From: Comamonadaceae bacterium
GTDB taxonomy: Bacteria; Pseudomonadota; Gammaproteobacteria; Burkholderiales; Burkholderiaceae_C
Direction: 5' to 3'
Assembly: GCA_027484575.1 (NCBI GenBank)
Contig: JAIXSQ010000012.1
Coordinates: 62,001-126,000 of the forward strand
DNA: 64,000 bases
This document shows, piece after piece, positions 36,563-45,636 of this stretch. How positions within the stretch are numbered: position 1 is the first letter of the stretch; each line of letters opens with the position of its first letter. Under the pieces are notes generated by a model, which made no database searches, was not told the DNA's origin, and saw only the letters and a list, made by a program, of their open reading frames with translations. A program made the translations under genes and the position numbers.

Positions 36563-37765
36563 ATGCATCCTGCCCAGCTGCTCGCGCAGCTTTCCCGCTT
36601 CCCCTGGCTGACCACCGCGCGCACCCTGCGCGAGCGCCTGCGCGAGGACCGCCTGGGCATCACCGCCTCGAGCCTGACCTTCACCACCACCATCGCGCTG
36701 GTGCCGCTGGTCACGGTGGCCCTGGCCGTGTTCACCGCCTTTCCCGTGTTCGGCAAGCTGCAGGGCCAGCTGCAGGCCTGGCTGGTGCAGAGCCTGGTGC
36801 CCGACGCCATCGCGCGCCAGGTGCTGGGCTACGTGACGCAGTTCGCGGGCAAGGCCAGCCGGCTGGGCACCGCCGGCTTCGCGGCGCTGTTCCTGTCGGC
36901 GCTGGCGCTGGTGCTGACCATCGACCGCACCCTCAACGGCATCTGGCGCGTGCGGCGGCCGCGGCGGCTGGGCCAGCGGGTGCTGGTGTACTGGGCGGTG
37001 ATGACGCTAGGGCCGCTGTTGCTGGGCGGCAGCCTCTCGGTCACCTCGTACGCGCTGGCGCTGTCCCGCGGCCTCGTGGGCGGGTTGCCCGGCGGGGTGC
37101 AGCTGGTGCTGGACCTGCTCGAGTTCATCCTGCTGGCCGGCGGCCTGGCCTGCCTGTACCGCTTCGTGCCCAATGCGCCGGTGCGCGCCGCCCACGCGAT
37201 GGCCGGCGGCGTGTTCGCCGCGCTGGGCATCGAGGTGGCCAAGCGGCTGCTGGCCTGGTACCTGGGCCTGGTGCCCACCTACTCGGTGGTGTACGGCGCC
37301 TTCGCCACCGTGCCCATCCTGCTGGTCTGGATCTACCTGGCCTGGCTGGTGGTGCTGCTCGGCGCCGTGGTGGCCGCCTACCTGCCCAGCCTGCTGCTCG
37401 GTGCCCACCGGCTGCCGGCGGCGCACGGCTGGGCGTTCCAGCTGGCGCTGGAGCTGCTGCGGCAGCTGCATGCCACGCGCGTGTCGGTGCGCCGCGGCCT
37501 GGACCTGGGCGAGCTCGAGGCGGCGCTGGCCGTGGACAGGCTGCAGCTGGAGCCGGTGCTGGAGGTGCTGGTGCGGCTGGACTGGGTGGGCCGCCTGAAC
37601 GAGGCCGACGACCAGCACGCCACCCGCTACGTGCTGCTGGCCGACCCCGCCTCGACCTCGCTCGAGCCGCTGATGCGCGCGGTGCTGCTGCCGCCCAGCG
37701 AGGCCAGCGCGGGCCTGTGGAAGACGGGCAAGCTGTCGGGGCTGTACCTGCGGGACGCGCTGTGA
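36563..37765 (+). CDS. YihY/BrkB-family inner-membrane protein
   Basis: 400 aa. YihY core of about six membrane helices: ITASSLTFTTTIALVPLVTV, FGKLQGQLQAWLVQSLVP, LFLSALALVLTIDRTLNGIW, VLVYWAVMTLGPLLLGGSLS, AHAMAGGVFAALGIEVAKR and VPILLVWIYLAWLVVLLGAV. The C-terminal 120 residues are soluble and winged-helix-like (LDLGELEAALAVDRLQLEPV). Once called RNase BN, the family has no proven nuclease activity. Confidence 0.9.
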   Translation: MHPAQLLAQLSRFPWLTTARTLRERLREDRLGITASSLTFTTTIALVPLVTVALAVFTAFPVFGKLQGQLQAWLVQSLVPDAIARQVLGYVTQFAGKASRLGTAGFAALFLSALALVLTIDRTLNGIWRVRRPRRLGQRVLVYWAVMTLGPLLLGGSLSVTSYALALSRGLVGGLPGGVQLVLDLLEFILLAGGLACLYRFVPNAPVRAAHAMAGGVFAALGIEVAKRLLAWYLGLVPTYSVVYGAFATVPILLVWIYLAWLVVLLGAVVAAYLPSLLLGAHRLPAAHGWAFQLALELLRQLHATRVSVRRGLDLGELEAALAVDRLQLEPVLEVLVRLDWVGRLNEADDQHATRYVLLADPASTSLEPLMRAVLLPPSEASAGLWKTGKLSGLYLRDAL

Positions 37766-37793
37766 ACGGCTGACGCCACGACCGGCCGCCCGC

Positions 37794-38129
37794 TCAGAAC
37801 GGGACCTTGCCCGTCCACATGTCCTTGTACATGACCCAGTCGCCCATGAAGCTGTAGAGCGGGCGCTTGAAGCTGGCCGGCTTGTTCTTCTCGAAGCCGA
37901 AGTGGCCGATCCAGGCGCAGGCGTAGCCCGCGACCAGGCCGGCGGGCAGCCACCACCACTGGCCGGTGGCCAGCAGCATCGCCAGGCACGCCAGCCCCAG
38001 GCTGGAGCCCAGGAAGTGCAGGCGGCGGCAGGTGCTGTCGCTGTGCTCGCTCAGGTAGAACGGGTAGAACTCGGCGAAGGACTGCAGGCTGCGCGGATCG
38101 ACGCTGCCGGTCGCGGTGCTGGTGCTCAT
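37794..38129 (-). CDS. Mpo1-like/DUF962 protein
   Basis: 111 aa. Start SLQSFAEFYPFYLSEHSDS followed by CRRLHFLG, two membrane stretches (LACLAMLLATGQWWWLPAGL, YACAWIGHFGFE) and the end FKRPLYSFMGDWVMYKDM. The HxxxxxRxxHFxG and GHFxFExNxPASF motifs define the family, whose yeast member Mpo1 is a dioxygenase in 2-hydroxy fatty acid oxidation. Bacterial role untested. Confidence 0.85.
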   Translation of the reverse strand: MSTSTATGSVDPRSLQSFAEFYPFYLSEHSDSTCRRLHFLGSSLGLACLAMLLATGQWWWLPAGLVAGYACAWIGHFGFEKNKPASFKRPLYSFMGDWVMYKDMWTGKVPF

Positions 38130-38189
38130 GGTCTGTCTGTCTCCGGATCGTTGTCTGTGTCCGCGCCAGTCTAGCCAGCGCCGCGGCGC

Positions 38190-39008
38190 TCAGCGCCCCA
38201 GGAAGTCCCGCAGCAGCGCCAGCGTCGCGTCCGGCGCCTCGGTCATCTGGTGGTGGCCCACCGGCACGCTGGCCACCTCCACCTGCCGGCCCGCCGCCTG
38301 CGCGTGCGCGACCAGCCCCTGCGCCGCCCTGGGCTGGGTCATCTGGTCGACCGCGCCCAGCAGGAACAGCACCGGGCACTGCACCCGCGCGATCGCCGCC
38401 TCGGCCCCCGCGTAGCGGTCGCAGGCCGAAAAGCCGCGGTGGAACACGTTGACCTGCGTGTTGCTGCGCAGCACCCGCCGGCCCAGGGCCAGCGAGGCAC
38501 CGTAGACCCAGGTCCCCGGGCCCAGGGCCGAGGGCGGCGGCGCCAGCGTGGCGCGGCTGAACACGTTGACCATCTTCAGCGCCTGCTCGGGATCGTTCAG
38601 CGAGGCCTCGAGCAGCGCCGGCGAGACCTTCATCGGGAAGGCCGTGCCCACCAGCACCAGGTGGCTGGCGCGCGCGCCCAGCCGGGCCGCGGCCTCCAGG
38701 GCGATCAGCGAGCCCCAGCTGTGGCCCACCAGCGCGGCGCGCTGCACGCCGGCCGCATCGAGCAGCGCCACGATCCAGTCGGCGGCCTCCTCGACGGTCG
38801 ACGGCGCCTCGCCGCCGCTGCGGCAATGGCCGGGCAGGTCCACGGCCAGCACGTTCCAGCCATGGTGGGCCAGGTAGCGCGACTGCAGGATCCAGACGCT
38901 GTGGTCGTTGAGCACCCCGTGGACGAAGACCACGGTGGGCTTGGCGGCGTCGAAGGGCTTGCCGCCGGTGTACGCGTAGGCGCGGTGGCCGTTGACCTGC
39001 AGGTCCAT
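38190..39008 (-). CDS. Alpha/beta hydrolase
   Basis: 272 aa. Oxyanion region VFVHGVLNDHSVW, nucleophile in GHSWGS near residue 97, late Asp in LGAVDQMTQP and His in PVGHHQMTE. Family includes esterases and epoxide hydrolases. The stop of the neighbouring sulfhydrylase gene starts 2 bases upstream of its ATG, so both are probably co-transcribed with the sulfhydrylase first. Substrate unknown. Confidence 0.88.
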   Translation of the reverse strand: MDLQVNGHRAYAYTGGKPFDAAKPTVVFVHGVLNDHSVWILQSRYLAHHGWNVLAVDLPGHCRSGGEAPSTVEEAADWIVALLDAAGVQRAALVGHSWGSLIALEAAARLGARASHLVLVGTAFPMKVSPALLEASLNDPEQALKMVNVFSRATLAPPPSALGPGTWVYGASLALGRRVLRSNTQVNVFHRGFSACDRYAGAEAAIARVQCPVLFLLGAVDQMTQPRAAQGLVAHAQAAGRQVEVASVPVGHHQMTEAPDATLALLRDFLGR

Positions 39009-39009
39009 C

Positions 39010-40311
39010 TCAGGCCCCCGCCTTCTCGGCCGCCTTGAGCGCCCGCTTCAGGTCCTCGACCAGGTCGTCGGCATCCTCCAGCCCGATGGACAGCCGGATC
39101 GTGCCCGGCCCGATGCCCGCGCCGGCCAGCGCCTCGTCGCTCATCCGGAAATGCGTGGTGCTGGCCGGATGGATCACCAGCGAGCGGCAGTCGCCCACGT
39201 TGGCCAGGTGGCTGAACAGCTTGAGCGCCTCGATGAAGGCCTTGCCCTGGGCGCGGCTGCCCTTCAGGTCGAAGCTGAACACAGAGCCCGCGCCGCGCGG
39301 CAGCAGCCGCTGCGCCAGCGCATGGCTGGGGTGGCTCTCCAGCAGCGGGTGTCCCACGCGCGAGACGAAGGGATGGGCCGCCAGGAACCGCACCACCTGC
39401 TCGGTGTTGCGCATGTGGCGCTCCATGCGCAGCGGCAGCGTCTCGATGCCCTGCAGGATCAGCCAGGCCGTGTGCGGGCTCATGCAGGCGCCGAAGTCGC
39501 GCAGGCCCTCCCGGCGGGCGCGCAGCAGGAAGGCGCCGACGGTCGACTCCTCGCTGAACACCATGCCGTGGAAGCCGTCGTAGGGCTGCGTCAGTTCGGC
39601 AAAGCGCCCCGAGGCCTCCCAGTCGAAGCTGCCGCCGTCCACCAGCACGCCGCCGATCACGGTGCCGTGGCCCGACAGGAACTTGGTGGCCGAGTGGTAG
39701 ACGAGGTCGGCGCCGTGCGCCAGCGGCTGGACGAGCCAGGGCGAGGTGAGGGTGGAGTCCACCAGCAGCGGCACGCCGGCCTCGTGCGCGACCTGCGCCA
39801 CGGCCGGGATGTCCAGCACGTCCAGGCCGGGGTTGCCCACCGTCTCGCCGAACAGCAGCTTCGTGGTCGGCCGGATGGCGGCGCGCCAGCCGTCCAGGTC
39901 GCCCGGCTGCACGAAGGTCGTCTCGATGCCGAAGCGGCGCAGCGTGTAGTGCAGCAGGTTCTGCGAGCCGCCGTACAGCGCGGTGCTGGCCACGATGTGC
40001 GAGCCCGCGCCCATCAGCGTGGCGACCGCCAGGTGCAGCGCGGCCTGGCCGCTGGCCGTGGCGACCGCGCCGATGCCGCCCTCGAGCGCGGCCACCCGCT
40101 GCTCGAGCACGGCCGTGGTCGGGTTGCTGATGCGCGAGTAGACATGGCCGGCGCGCTCGAGGTTGAACAGCGCCGCGGCATGGTCGGACGACTCGAAGAC
40201 GAACGAGGTCGTCAGGTGGATCGGCACCGCGCGGGCGCCGGTGGCGGGGTCCGGCGCCGCGCCGGCGTGCAGCGCCAGCGTGTCGAAGCCGGGATCGGTG
40301 GGGCCGGGCAT
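39010..40311 (-). CDS. metY: O-acetylhomoserine/O-succinylhomoserine sulfhydrylase-type PLP enzyme
   Basis: 433 aa. Cys/Met-metabolism PLP enzyme. N-terminus FDTLALHAGAAPDPATGARA, then YSRISNPTTAVLEQRVAALEGG, the PLP Lys in YHSATKFLSGHG, and the C-terminal block RLSIGLEDADDLVEDL. Length (about 430) and the inserted GGSFDWEASGRF segment favour MetY-type direct sulfhydrylation of O-acetylhomoserine. ATG 40311 follows GGAG at a proper distance. Confidence 0.88.
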   Translation of the reverse strand: MPGPTDPGFDTLALHAGAAPDPATGARAVPIHLTTSFVFESSDHAAALFNLERAGHVYSRISNPTTAVLEQRVAALEGGIGAVATASGQAALHLAVATLMGAGSHIVASTALYGGSQNLLHYTLRRFGIETTFVQPGDLDGWRAAIRPTTKLLFGETVGNPGLDVLDIPAVAQVAHEAGVPLLVDSTLTSPWLVQPLAHGADLVYHSATKFLSGHGTVIGGVLVDGGSFDWEASGRFAELTQPYDGFHGMVFSEESTVGAFLLRARREGLRDFGACMSPHTAWLILQGIETLPLRMERHMRNTEQVVRFLAAHPFVSRVGHPLLESHPSHALAQRLLPRGAGSVFSFDLKGSRAQGKAFIEALKLFSHLANVGDCRSLVIHPASTTHFRMSDEALAGAGIGPGTIRLSIGLEDADDLVEDLKRALKAAEKAGA

Positions 40312-40412
40312 CTCAGGGTCTCCTCGGTGCCCGTCGTGCTGCGGGCCGGCGGGCATTGTGGGCTATATTCATCCGACGGCACCCCGCAGCGCCGCCACCG
40401 AGGAGACAGGCC

Positions 40413-40877
40413 ATGAAAGTCAGCGACATCCTGCGCGTCAAGGGCAACACGCTCTACACCGTCGGCCCCGACGAACCGCTCGCGCGGGCGCTCGAGACCA
40501 TGGCCGGCAAGGACATCGGTTCGCTGGTGGTGATGGAGCACGGCGACCTGGTGGGCATGCTCACCTTCCGCGAGGTGATCCAGTCCGTCGTGGGCAACGG
40601 CGGCGCGGTGGGCGAGCGCCTGGTGCGCAGCGCCATGGACGACCACCCCCTGACCTGCACCATGGAGACCGACCTGGACGAGGTGCGCCGCATGATGCTC
40701 GAGCGCCATGCCCGCTACATGCCGGTCATGGACAAGCGCATGCTGATGGGCGTGATCAGCTTCTACGACGTCGCCAAGGCGGTCGTGGACAGCCAGAACT
40801 TCGAGAACCGCATGCTCAAGGCCTACATCCGCGACTGGCCCGCGGCCGAGGACGCGCAGCCCACCGCCTCGCTCTGA
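40413..40877 (+). CDS. Tandem CBS-domain protein
   Basis: 154 aa with two CBS units: residues about 1-65 (MKVSDILRVKGNTLYTVGPD, GSLVVMEHGDLVGMLTFREV) and about 75-140 (MDDHPLTCTMETDLDEVRRM, RYMPVMDKRMLMGVISFYDV). Such proteins bind adenosyl ligands and modulate partners. ATG 40413 has GGAGACAGG before it. Single gene, divergent from metY; a link to S-adenosylmethionine is possible but unproven. Confidence 0.9.
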   Translation: MKVSDILRVKGNTLYTVGPDEPLARALETMAGKDIGSLVVMEHGDLVGMLTFREVIQSVVGNGGAVGERLVRSAMDDHPLTCTMETDLDEVRRMMLERHARYMPVMDKRMLMGVISFYDVAKAVVDSQNFENRMLKAYIRDWPAAEDAQPTASL

Positions 40878-40964
40878 GGCAGGCCCCGGCCGGCGCCTGA
40901 CCGGCCGCCGCCGGCCGGCCGGCCGGTGTCCCGGGCCCAGCACGGGTCCGCCTTTCCAGCCCAT

Positions 40965-41018
40965 CGGCCGAACGGCCGAACACCCATCGGCCACTTGGCC
41001 GACCGGCCACGTGGCCGA
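40965..41018. repeat. Three quasi-palindromic 15-base repeats, CGGCC-N5-GGCCGA-like
   Basis: Copies: CGGCCGAACGGCCGA (40965-40979), CGGCCACTTGGCCGA (40988-41002) and CGGCCACGTGGCCGA (41004-41018). The last contains a perfect palindrome, CGGCCACGTGGCCG. They lie 66 bases and more before the lipoprotein gene at 41084, so they could be operators or hairpins. Confidence 0.65.
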
Positions 41019-41083
41019 GTTCCGCCCGGCAGGGCGCCTTCCCAGAATCCGCCGCGGTTCCATCACCGCACCGGAAGGCGCCC

Positions 41084-43222
41084 ATGAGATTCCATCCCCG
41101 ACAGACCCTCGTCCATGCGGCCATCGCCGCCATGCCCCTGGCCCTGCTGCTGCCCGGTTGCGGCGGCGGCTCCGGCAGCGCGCCGGCAGCGCCCGGCGTC
41201 CAGGCACCGCCTGCCGCCTCGGCCCAGACCCTGTCGGGCACGGCCGCGACCGGCGCCGCGATCAGCGGGCAGGTGGTCGCCATCGACGTCAACGGCGTCG
41301 TGTCGCCGCCCGCCACGACCACGGCGGCGGGTGCGTTCACGGTCGACGTGTCCGGCATGACCGGGCCCTTCATCCTGAGCGTCATCGGCACCGCCAACGG
41401 CCAGCAGGTCTCGCTCACCTCGGTCGCGACCGCTGCCGGGCAGACCGTCAACGTCACCCCGCTGACCGACCTGATCGTCTCGACGGCGGCGGGCCAGCCG
41501 GCCGGCACCAGCCTGGTCAATGCCTGCCAGCCCACCGTCACCGCGCAATGCCAGGCCGCCCTGGCGTCCGCGACCAGCGGCAGCAACCTCACCAGCGCCG
41601 TCCAGACCGTCAAGACCATGATCCAGCCGATCAACCCGGGCGGCACCGACCCGCTGAACGGCAGCTTCCAGGCCGACGGCACCGGCCTGGACAAGACGCT
41701 GGACCAGATCCTGGTGTCGCCGGCGACCGCCCAGGGCGCCACCGCCACCGTCACCCTGATCGCGACCAAGACGGACCTGGGCAGCGTGGCGCTGGCCGGC
41801 ACCGCCGGGACCGCACCGACGACCCAGGTCACCGCGCCCGTGGCCGCGGACCTGACCAAGTCCGACACGGCCGCGGCCGTGCTGAACGAGATCAAGGCCT
41901 GCGTGGCCACCTTCAACGGCGCATTCGCCAATGGGGCCGTGAACGCCACGACGGTCGGCAACTTCTTCGACGCGGCCTTCGATGGCGGCGGCGGCACCAA
42001 GGCCGACATCGTCAACGCCCTGACCACCGGCCCGGCGGCGTCGGGCTTCCACCTCGGCGTGGTCGGCCTGTCTCCCTTCGACATGACGCCTCTGGACAGC
42101 ACGGAACGGGGCACGCTCGTGGGCCTGCCCAATCCCGTGACGGCGATGACGGTGCTCAGGAGCCGCGCCACCTCGGCGGTCGCGCTGGACGGCAACGGCG
42201 CCCCCACGGCGGCCTGGGTGCGTCTGAAGAGCACCGCCGATGCGGGCATGGTCAACTGGAAGTTCGCCAAGGGCGCGGCCTACGCCGGCTGTGCCGGCGG
42301 CTGGCGAGCCCTGGGCGACAGCCACCTCGAGATGCACATGAACGCGCGCATCCGGCGGTCGGTCGCCACCCTCACCGGGGCGGCCAGCTACAACCGCGAG
42401 TACGCGGTCCACGTGGAAAGGGATGACGTCACCGCGCTCAACACGCAGCTGGGCCTGGCCCCGGGCGCGATCAACGCCATCGTCGTGCGCAGCCCGGCCG
42501 TCTCGCAGTACCGTGGGCCGTCGTTGCCGCCGGATGCGGGCGCCCGGGTGGTGCTGACCGCGCCTGCGGGCCTGAACACCAGCTGGCGCATCGGCAGCGG
42601 AACCTCCACCGTCTACGGGACCAACGCCGAGGCGCTGCGCAGCTGCCAGGACCTGGCTGCGGCGAACGTGGCCGACCCTGGTGCCACCACCAACCACACG
42701 CTGGCCGCCTACACGCCTTGCATCGACGAGACCAAGGTCGCCCCCGGCAGCCTGTTCAGCTGGGAGGTGAAGACCGGCGGCGCCAACGGCACGGTCGTCC
42801 ATGCCTTCGCGTTCCAGATCACCGGTGTGCCGCTGTCGGCTGCCTTCGCGCAAGCGAACGCGTCCAACCTGTTCGCCACGGTGACGGCCACCACGCCCCC
42901 GACGCTGGCGGCCCTGAACACCGCCATCGCCGGCGCCGGCGGCGGGGTGCTGGACAACGTGGTCACCTACACCTACGCCCAGGGCACGGCCTACGGTTCG
43001 CGCATGGACAACTGCGGCTTCGGCCTGTTCCAGGGCGGCACGCAGGTGCTGCAGGCGGAGCAGAACGCGCTGAACCAGGAGACCGGCTGCACCTTCGCGA
43101 CCTCGACGCTGAACTCGGGCTCGCTGCAGGCCCCGGGCGGTGCGGTCAACGGCGGCTACGTGAGCACCACCACCATCGTGCTGGGCAACCAGGCCTCCTC
43201 CAGCCGGCCCTGGCAGCCTTGA
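41084..43222 (+). CDS. Large putative lipoprotein of unknown function, 712 aa
   Basis: A lipoprotein signal (VHAAIAAMPLALLLPGC) with lipobox LPGC is followed by a Gly/Ser/Pro-rich linker. A beta-sandwich-like domain follows (GAAISGQVVAIDVNGVVSPP, AAGAFTVDVSGMTGPFILSV), as in carboxypeptidase-regulatory-like modules. The rest is beta-rich with many Thr, Asn and Gly and scattered Cys pairs (AACGGWRAL-type, DNCGFGLF). No enzyme motif seen. A triple palindromic repeat lies upstream. Function unknown. Confidence 0.8.
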   Translation: MRFHPRQTLVHAAIAAMPLALLLPGCGGGSGSAPAAPGVQAPPAASAQTLSGTAATGAAISGQVVAIDVNGVVSPPATTTAAGAFTVDVSGMTGPFILSVIGTANGQQVSLTSVATAAGQTVNVTPLTDLIVSTAAGQPAGTSLVNACQPTVTAQCQAALASATSGSNLTSAVQTVKTMIQPINPGGTDPLNGSFQADGTGLDKTLDQILVSPATAQGATATVTLIATKTDLGSVALAGTAGTAPTTQVTAPVAADLTKSDTAAAVLNEIKACVATFNGAFANGAVNATTVGNFFDAAFDGGGGTKADIVNALTTGPAASGFHLGVVGLSPFDMTPLDSTERGTLVGLPNPVTAMTVLRSRATSAVALDGNGAPTAAWVRLKSTADAGMVNWKFAKGAAYAGCAGGWRALGDSHLEMHMNARIRRSVATLTGAASYNREYAVHVERDDVTALNTQLGLAPGAINAIVVRSPAVSQYRGPSLPPDAGARVVLTAPAGLNTSWRIGSGTSTVYGTNAEALRSCQDLAAANVADPGATTNHTLAAYTPCIDETKVAPGSLFSWEVKTGGANGTVVHAFAFQITGVPLSAAFAQANASNLFATVTATTPPTLAALNTAIAGAGGGVLDNVVTYTYAQGTAYGSRMDNCGFGLFQGGTQVLQAEQNALNQETGCTFATSTLNSGSLQAPGGAVNGGYVSTTTIVLGNQASSSRPWQP

Positions 43223-43275
43223 GCGTGGCGGGCGGCCTGCCGGGCCGCCCCCGCCGCCCCGCTAGGATGCAGCCC

Positions 43276-45636
43276 ATGCGCAGGACCACGGCAGGCAGCC
43301 AACGCGGATGGTGGTGGCTGGCGGCCGCCGGGCTGCTGGCCGCGGTGCTGGCCTGGACCCTGTGGCCGCGCACCGGCGTCGACGCGTCCATGCTGCACCT
43401 GGCGTCCGCGGAGTTCCGCGCCGGCCCGCAGGAGGCCTGGCAGCCGGTCGCGCTCCCCGACACCTGGTCGCTGCAGGGCAGGCCGGCGAGCGGGGACGGC
43501 GAGTACCGGGTCCGCTTCGTCCTGCCGCAGGCGCCCACCGAGCCCTGGGCGCTGTACGCGAACCGCCTGTCCACCGTCCGGACAGTGGCCGTCAACGGCG
43601 CGCTGGTGGAGCAGGCCGGCGACCGCGGCCGGATCTGGCCGGTGCCGTCGGTCGTGCGGCTGCCCGTGCTGGACCTGCGCGGGGGCATGAACGAACTGCA
43701 CATCGCCGTGCACTACCGCTACCGCGGCGGGCTGTCCGACCTGCACATCGGGCCGGCACCGCAGGTCGAGGACCTGCGGGCCCGGGCGCTGTGGTGGGAA
43801 CACGACCTGCCGCAGAACCTGAACCTCGCGGCAGGCCTGTTCTCGCTGCTGCTGCTGCTGGTGCGCTGGCGCCAGCCGCGCGAGCAGGCGGTCGGCCTGT
43901 TCGCGCTGGCCGGCCTGGTGGGCTCGGCGCGCAACTACCTCTACGTCGGGCCGGTGCTGATGGACTCGGCCGCAGCCGACCGCGTGGCCTTCGGCCTGAC
44001 CAGTTGCATGGTGCTGCTGATCGTGGCGTACGCACGCTGCGTGCGCACGGGCACCCCGCCGGCCCTGCGCGGCCCCTGGGGCGGCGCCGTGGCCGGCGTG
44101 CTCCTGCTGGCCGTGGCACTGCCCATCGAGTGGCTGCCGCCGGTGCGGCGCATCGTCTATGCGGGCCTGTTCGTGGCCGGTCTCGGGGCGGCCCGCGACG
44201 GCGCGATTGCCGCGCGGCAGGCCACGCCTATGTTGCGCCTGCTGCTGGTCGCGCTGCTGGTCCTGGTGCTGCTGGCGGGCCTGCACGACTACGGCAACCA
44301 GATCGCCGGCTGGTTCCCGATCACCCACCAGTTCGCGCTGCTGTGGGCCCTGCCGCTGGCGCTGTGCGCGTTCGCCACGGTGCTGATCGTGCGCCTGTTC
44401 GACGCGATGGCGCAGGTCGAGCTGCTCAACCGAACCCTGGAGGAGCGGGTGCGCCAGCGCACCGCGGCGCTGGACGCGGCCAACGAGGCCAAGTCGCGCT
44501 TCCTGGCGACGGCCAGCCACGACCTGCGCCAGCCGCTGGTGAGCATCTCGCTGCTGTGGAACCTGCTGCGCGACGGCGCGCGCGGGTCGGACGCGCGCAC
44601 CGACGACCTGCTGGGCCAGATGGGGCGCGCGCTGCACAGCATGGAGGCGCTGCTGCGCGGCCTGCTCGACTTCTCGCGCCTGGAGTCGCAGGACCGCGCC
44701 GCCGACCTGCGGCCGGTGGACCTGGCCGCGCTGTGCGAGTCGGTGCTGGCAGCCGCGCAGCCGCAGGCGGCCTTCCGGGGCCTGCGGCTGCGCGCGCGGC
44801 TGCCGCACGGTCCGCTGGTGGTGCAGTCCGATGCGGTGCTGCTCGAGCAGATGCTGCGCAACCTGGTGGACAACGCCCTGCGCTACACCGAGCGCGGCGG
44901 CGTGCTGCTGGCGGCGCGCCGCCGGGGCGGCCGCATCGAGCTGGGCGTGCACGACACCGGCCGCGGCATCGCCGAGGCCGACCGCGAGCGCATCTTCGAG
45001 CCGTTCTTGCAGCTGGACAACCCCGCCCGCAGCTCGCGACAGGGCTGGGGCCTGGGCCTGGCGATCGTGCGCCGCGGCGCGATGCTGCTGGGGCACGAGG
45101 TGCAGCTGCGCTCCGTGGCGGGGCGGGGCAGCACGTTCCGGCTGCTGCTCGCCCCGGCGCAACGGTCGGTGCCCCAGGCCCCGGCCTCCGCCCCCGTCCC
45201 GCTGGCGCTCGATCTGCTCGCGGGCCGGCTGGTGTGGCTGGTGGAGGACGAGGACGGCGTGCGCGAGGCGCTGGCCTTGCAGTTCGTCCACTGGGGTGCG
45301 CGCGTGCGCAGCTTCGCCAGCGCCGCCGCGTTGCGCGACTGGCTGGACGATGCCCAGGACTGGCCCGACCTGCTGGTGTGCGACGCGCGCCTGCCCGACG
45401 GCCACGGGCTGGACCTGGTGGCCCTGGTGCGGCACGACGCGCCGGTGGCGGTCGCGGCGCTGCTGGTCACCGGCGACACCGGGCCCGACCAGCTCGCCCG
45501 CCAGCAGCGCGCCGGGGTGCGGGTGCTGCACAAGCCCTTCGGCGCCGACGCCCTGCGCAAGGCGGCCGCGGCCGCCCTGGACTCAGTGCAGGCGGATGCC
45601 GCGCCGGGCCACCTCGACCATGGCCTGCGTGCGTGA
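43276..45636 (+). CDS. 7TM-type hybrid sensor histidine kinase with C-terminal receiver
   Basis: 786 aa. After one N-terminal TM helix comes an extracytoplasmic jelly-roll-like domain (about 40-170: QPVALPDTWSLQGR, YRVRFVLPQAPTEPWALYAN, GMNELHIAVHYRYRGG), then about seven hydrophobic segments (170-380). Next are a short coiled coil, HisKA (FLATASHDLRQPLVSISLLW), an ATPase domain (NALRYTERGG, DTGRGIAEADRERIFEPF, WGLGLAIVRRGA) and a receiver (CDARLPDGHGLDL, HKPFG). ATG 43276 is preferred over 43267. It overlaps a LuxR-type regulator tail to tail by 54 bases, its likely partner. Confidence 0.9.
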   Translation: MRRTTAGSQRGWWWLAAAGLLAAVLAWTLWPRTGVDASMLHLASAEFRAGPQEAWQPVALPDTWSLQGRPASGDGEYRVRFVLPQAPTEPWALYANRLSTVRTVAVNGALVEQAGDRGRIWPVPSVVRLPVLDLRGGMNELHIAVHYRYRGGLSDLHIGPAPQVEDLRARALWWEHDLPQNLNLAAGLFSLLLLLVRWRQPREQAVGLFALAGLVGSARNYLYVGPVLMDSAAADRVAFGLTSCMVLLIVAYARCVRTGTPPALRGPWGGAVAGVLLLAVALPIEWLPPVRRIVYAGLFVAGLGAARDGAIAARQATPMLRLLLVALLVLVLLAGLHDYGNQIAGWFPITHQFALLWALPLALCAFATVLIVRLFDAMAQVELLNRTLEERVRQRTAALDAANEAKSRFLATASHDLRQPLVSISLLWNLLRDGARGSDARTDDLLGQMGRALHSMEALLRGLLDFSRLESQDRAADLRPVDLAALCESVLAAAQPQAAFRGLRLRARLPHGPLVVQSDAVLLEQMLRNLVDNALRYTERGGVLLAARRRGGRIELGVHDTGRGIAEADRERIFEPFLQLDNPARSSRQGWGLGLAIVRRGAMLLGHEVQLRSVAGRGSTFRLLLAPAQRSVPQAPASAPVPLALDLLAGRLVWLVEDEDGVREALALQFVHWGARVRSFASAAALRDWLDDAQDWPDLLVCDARLPDGHGLDLVALVRHDAPVAVAALLVTGDTGPDQLARQQRAGVRVLHKPFGADALRKAAAAALDSVQADAAPGHLDHGLRA

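Noticed and set aside
40965..41018. Possible CRISPR array
   Set aside because: Units are only 15 bases, spacing is irregular (8 and 1 bases between units), and there are no unique spacers or cas genes.
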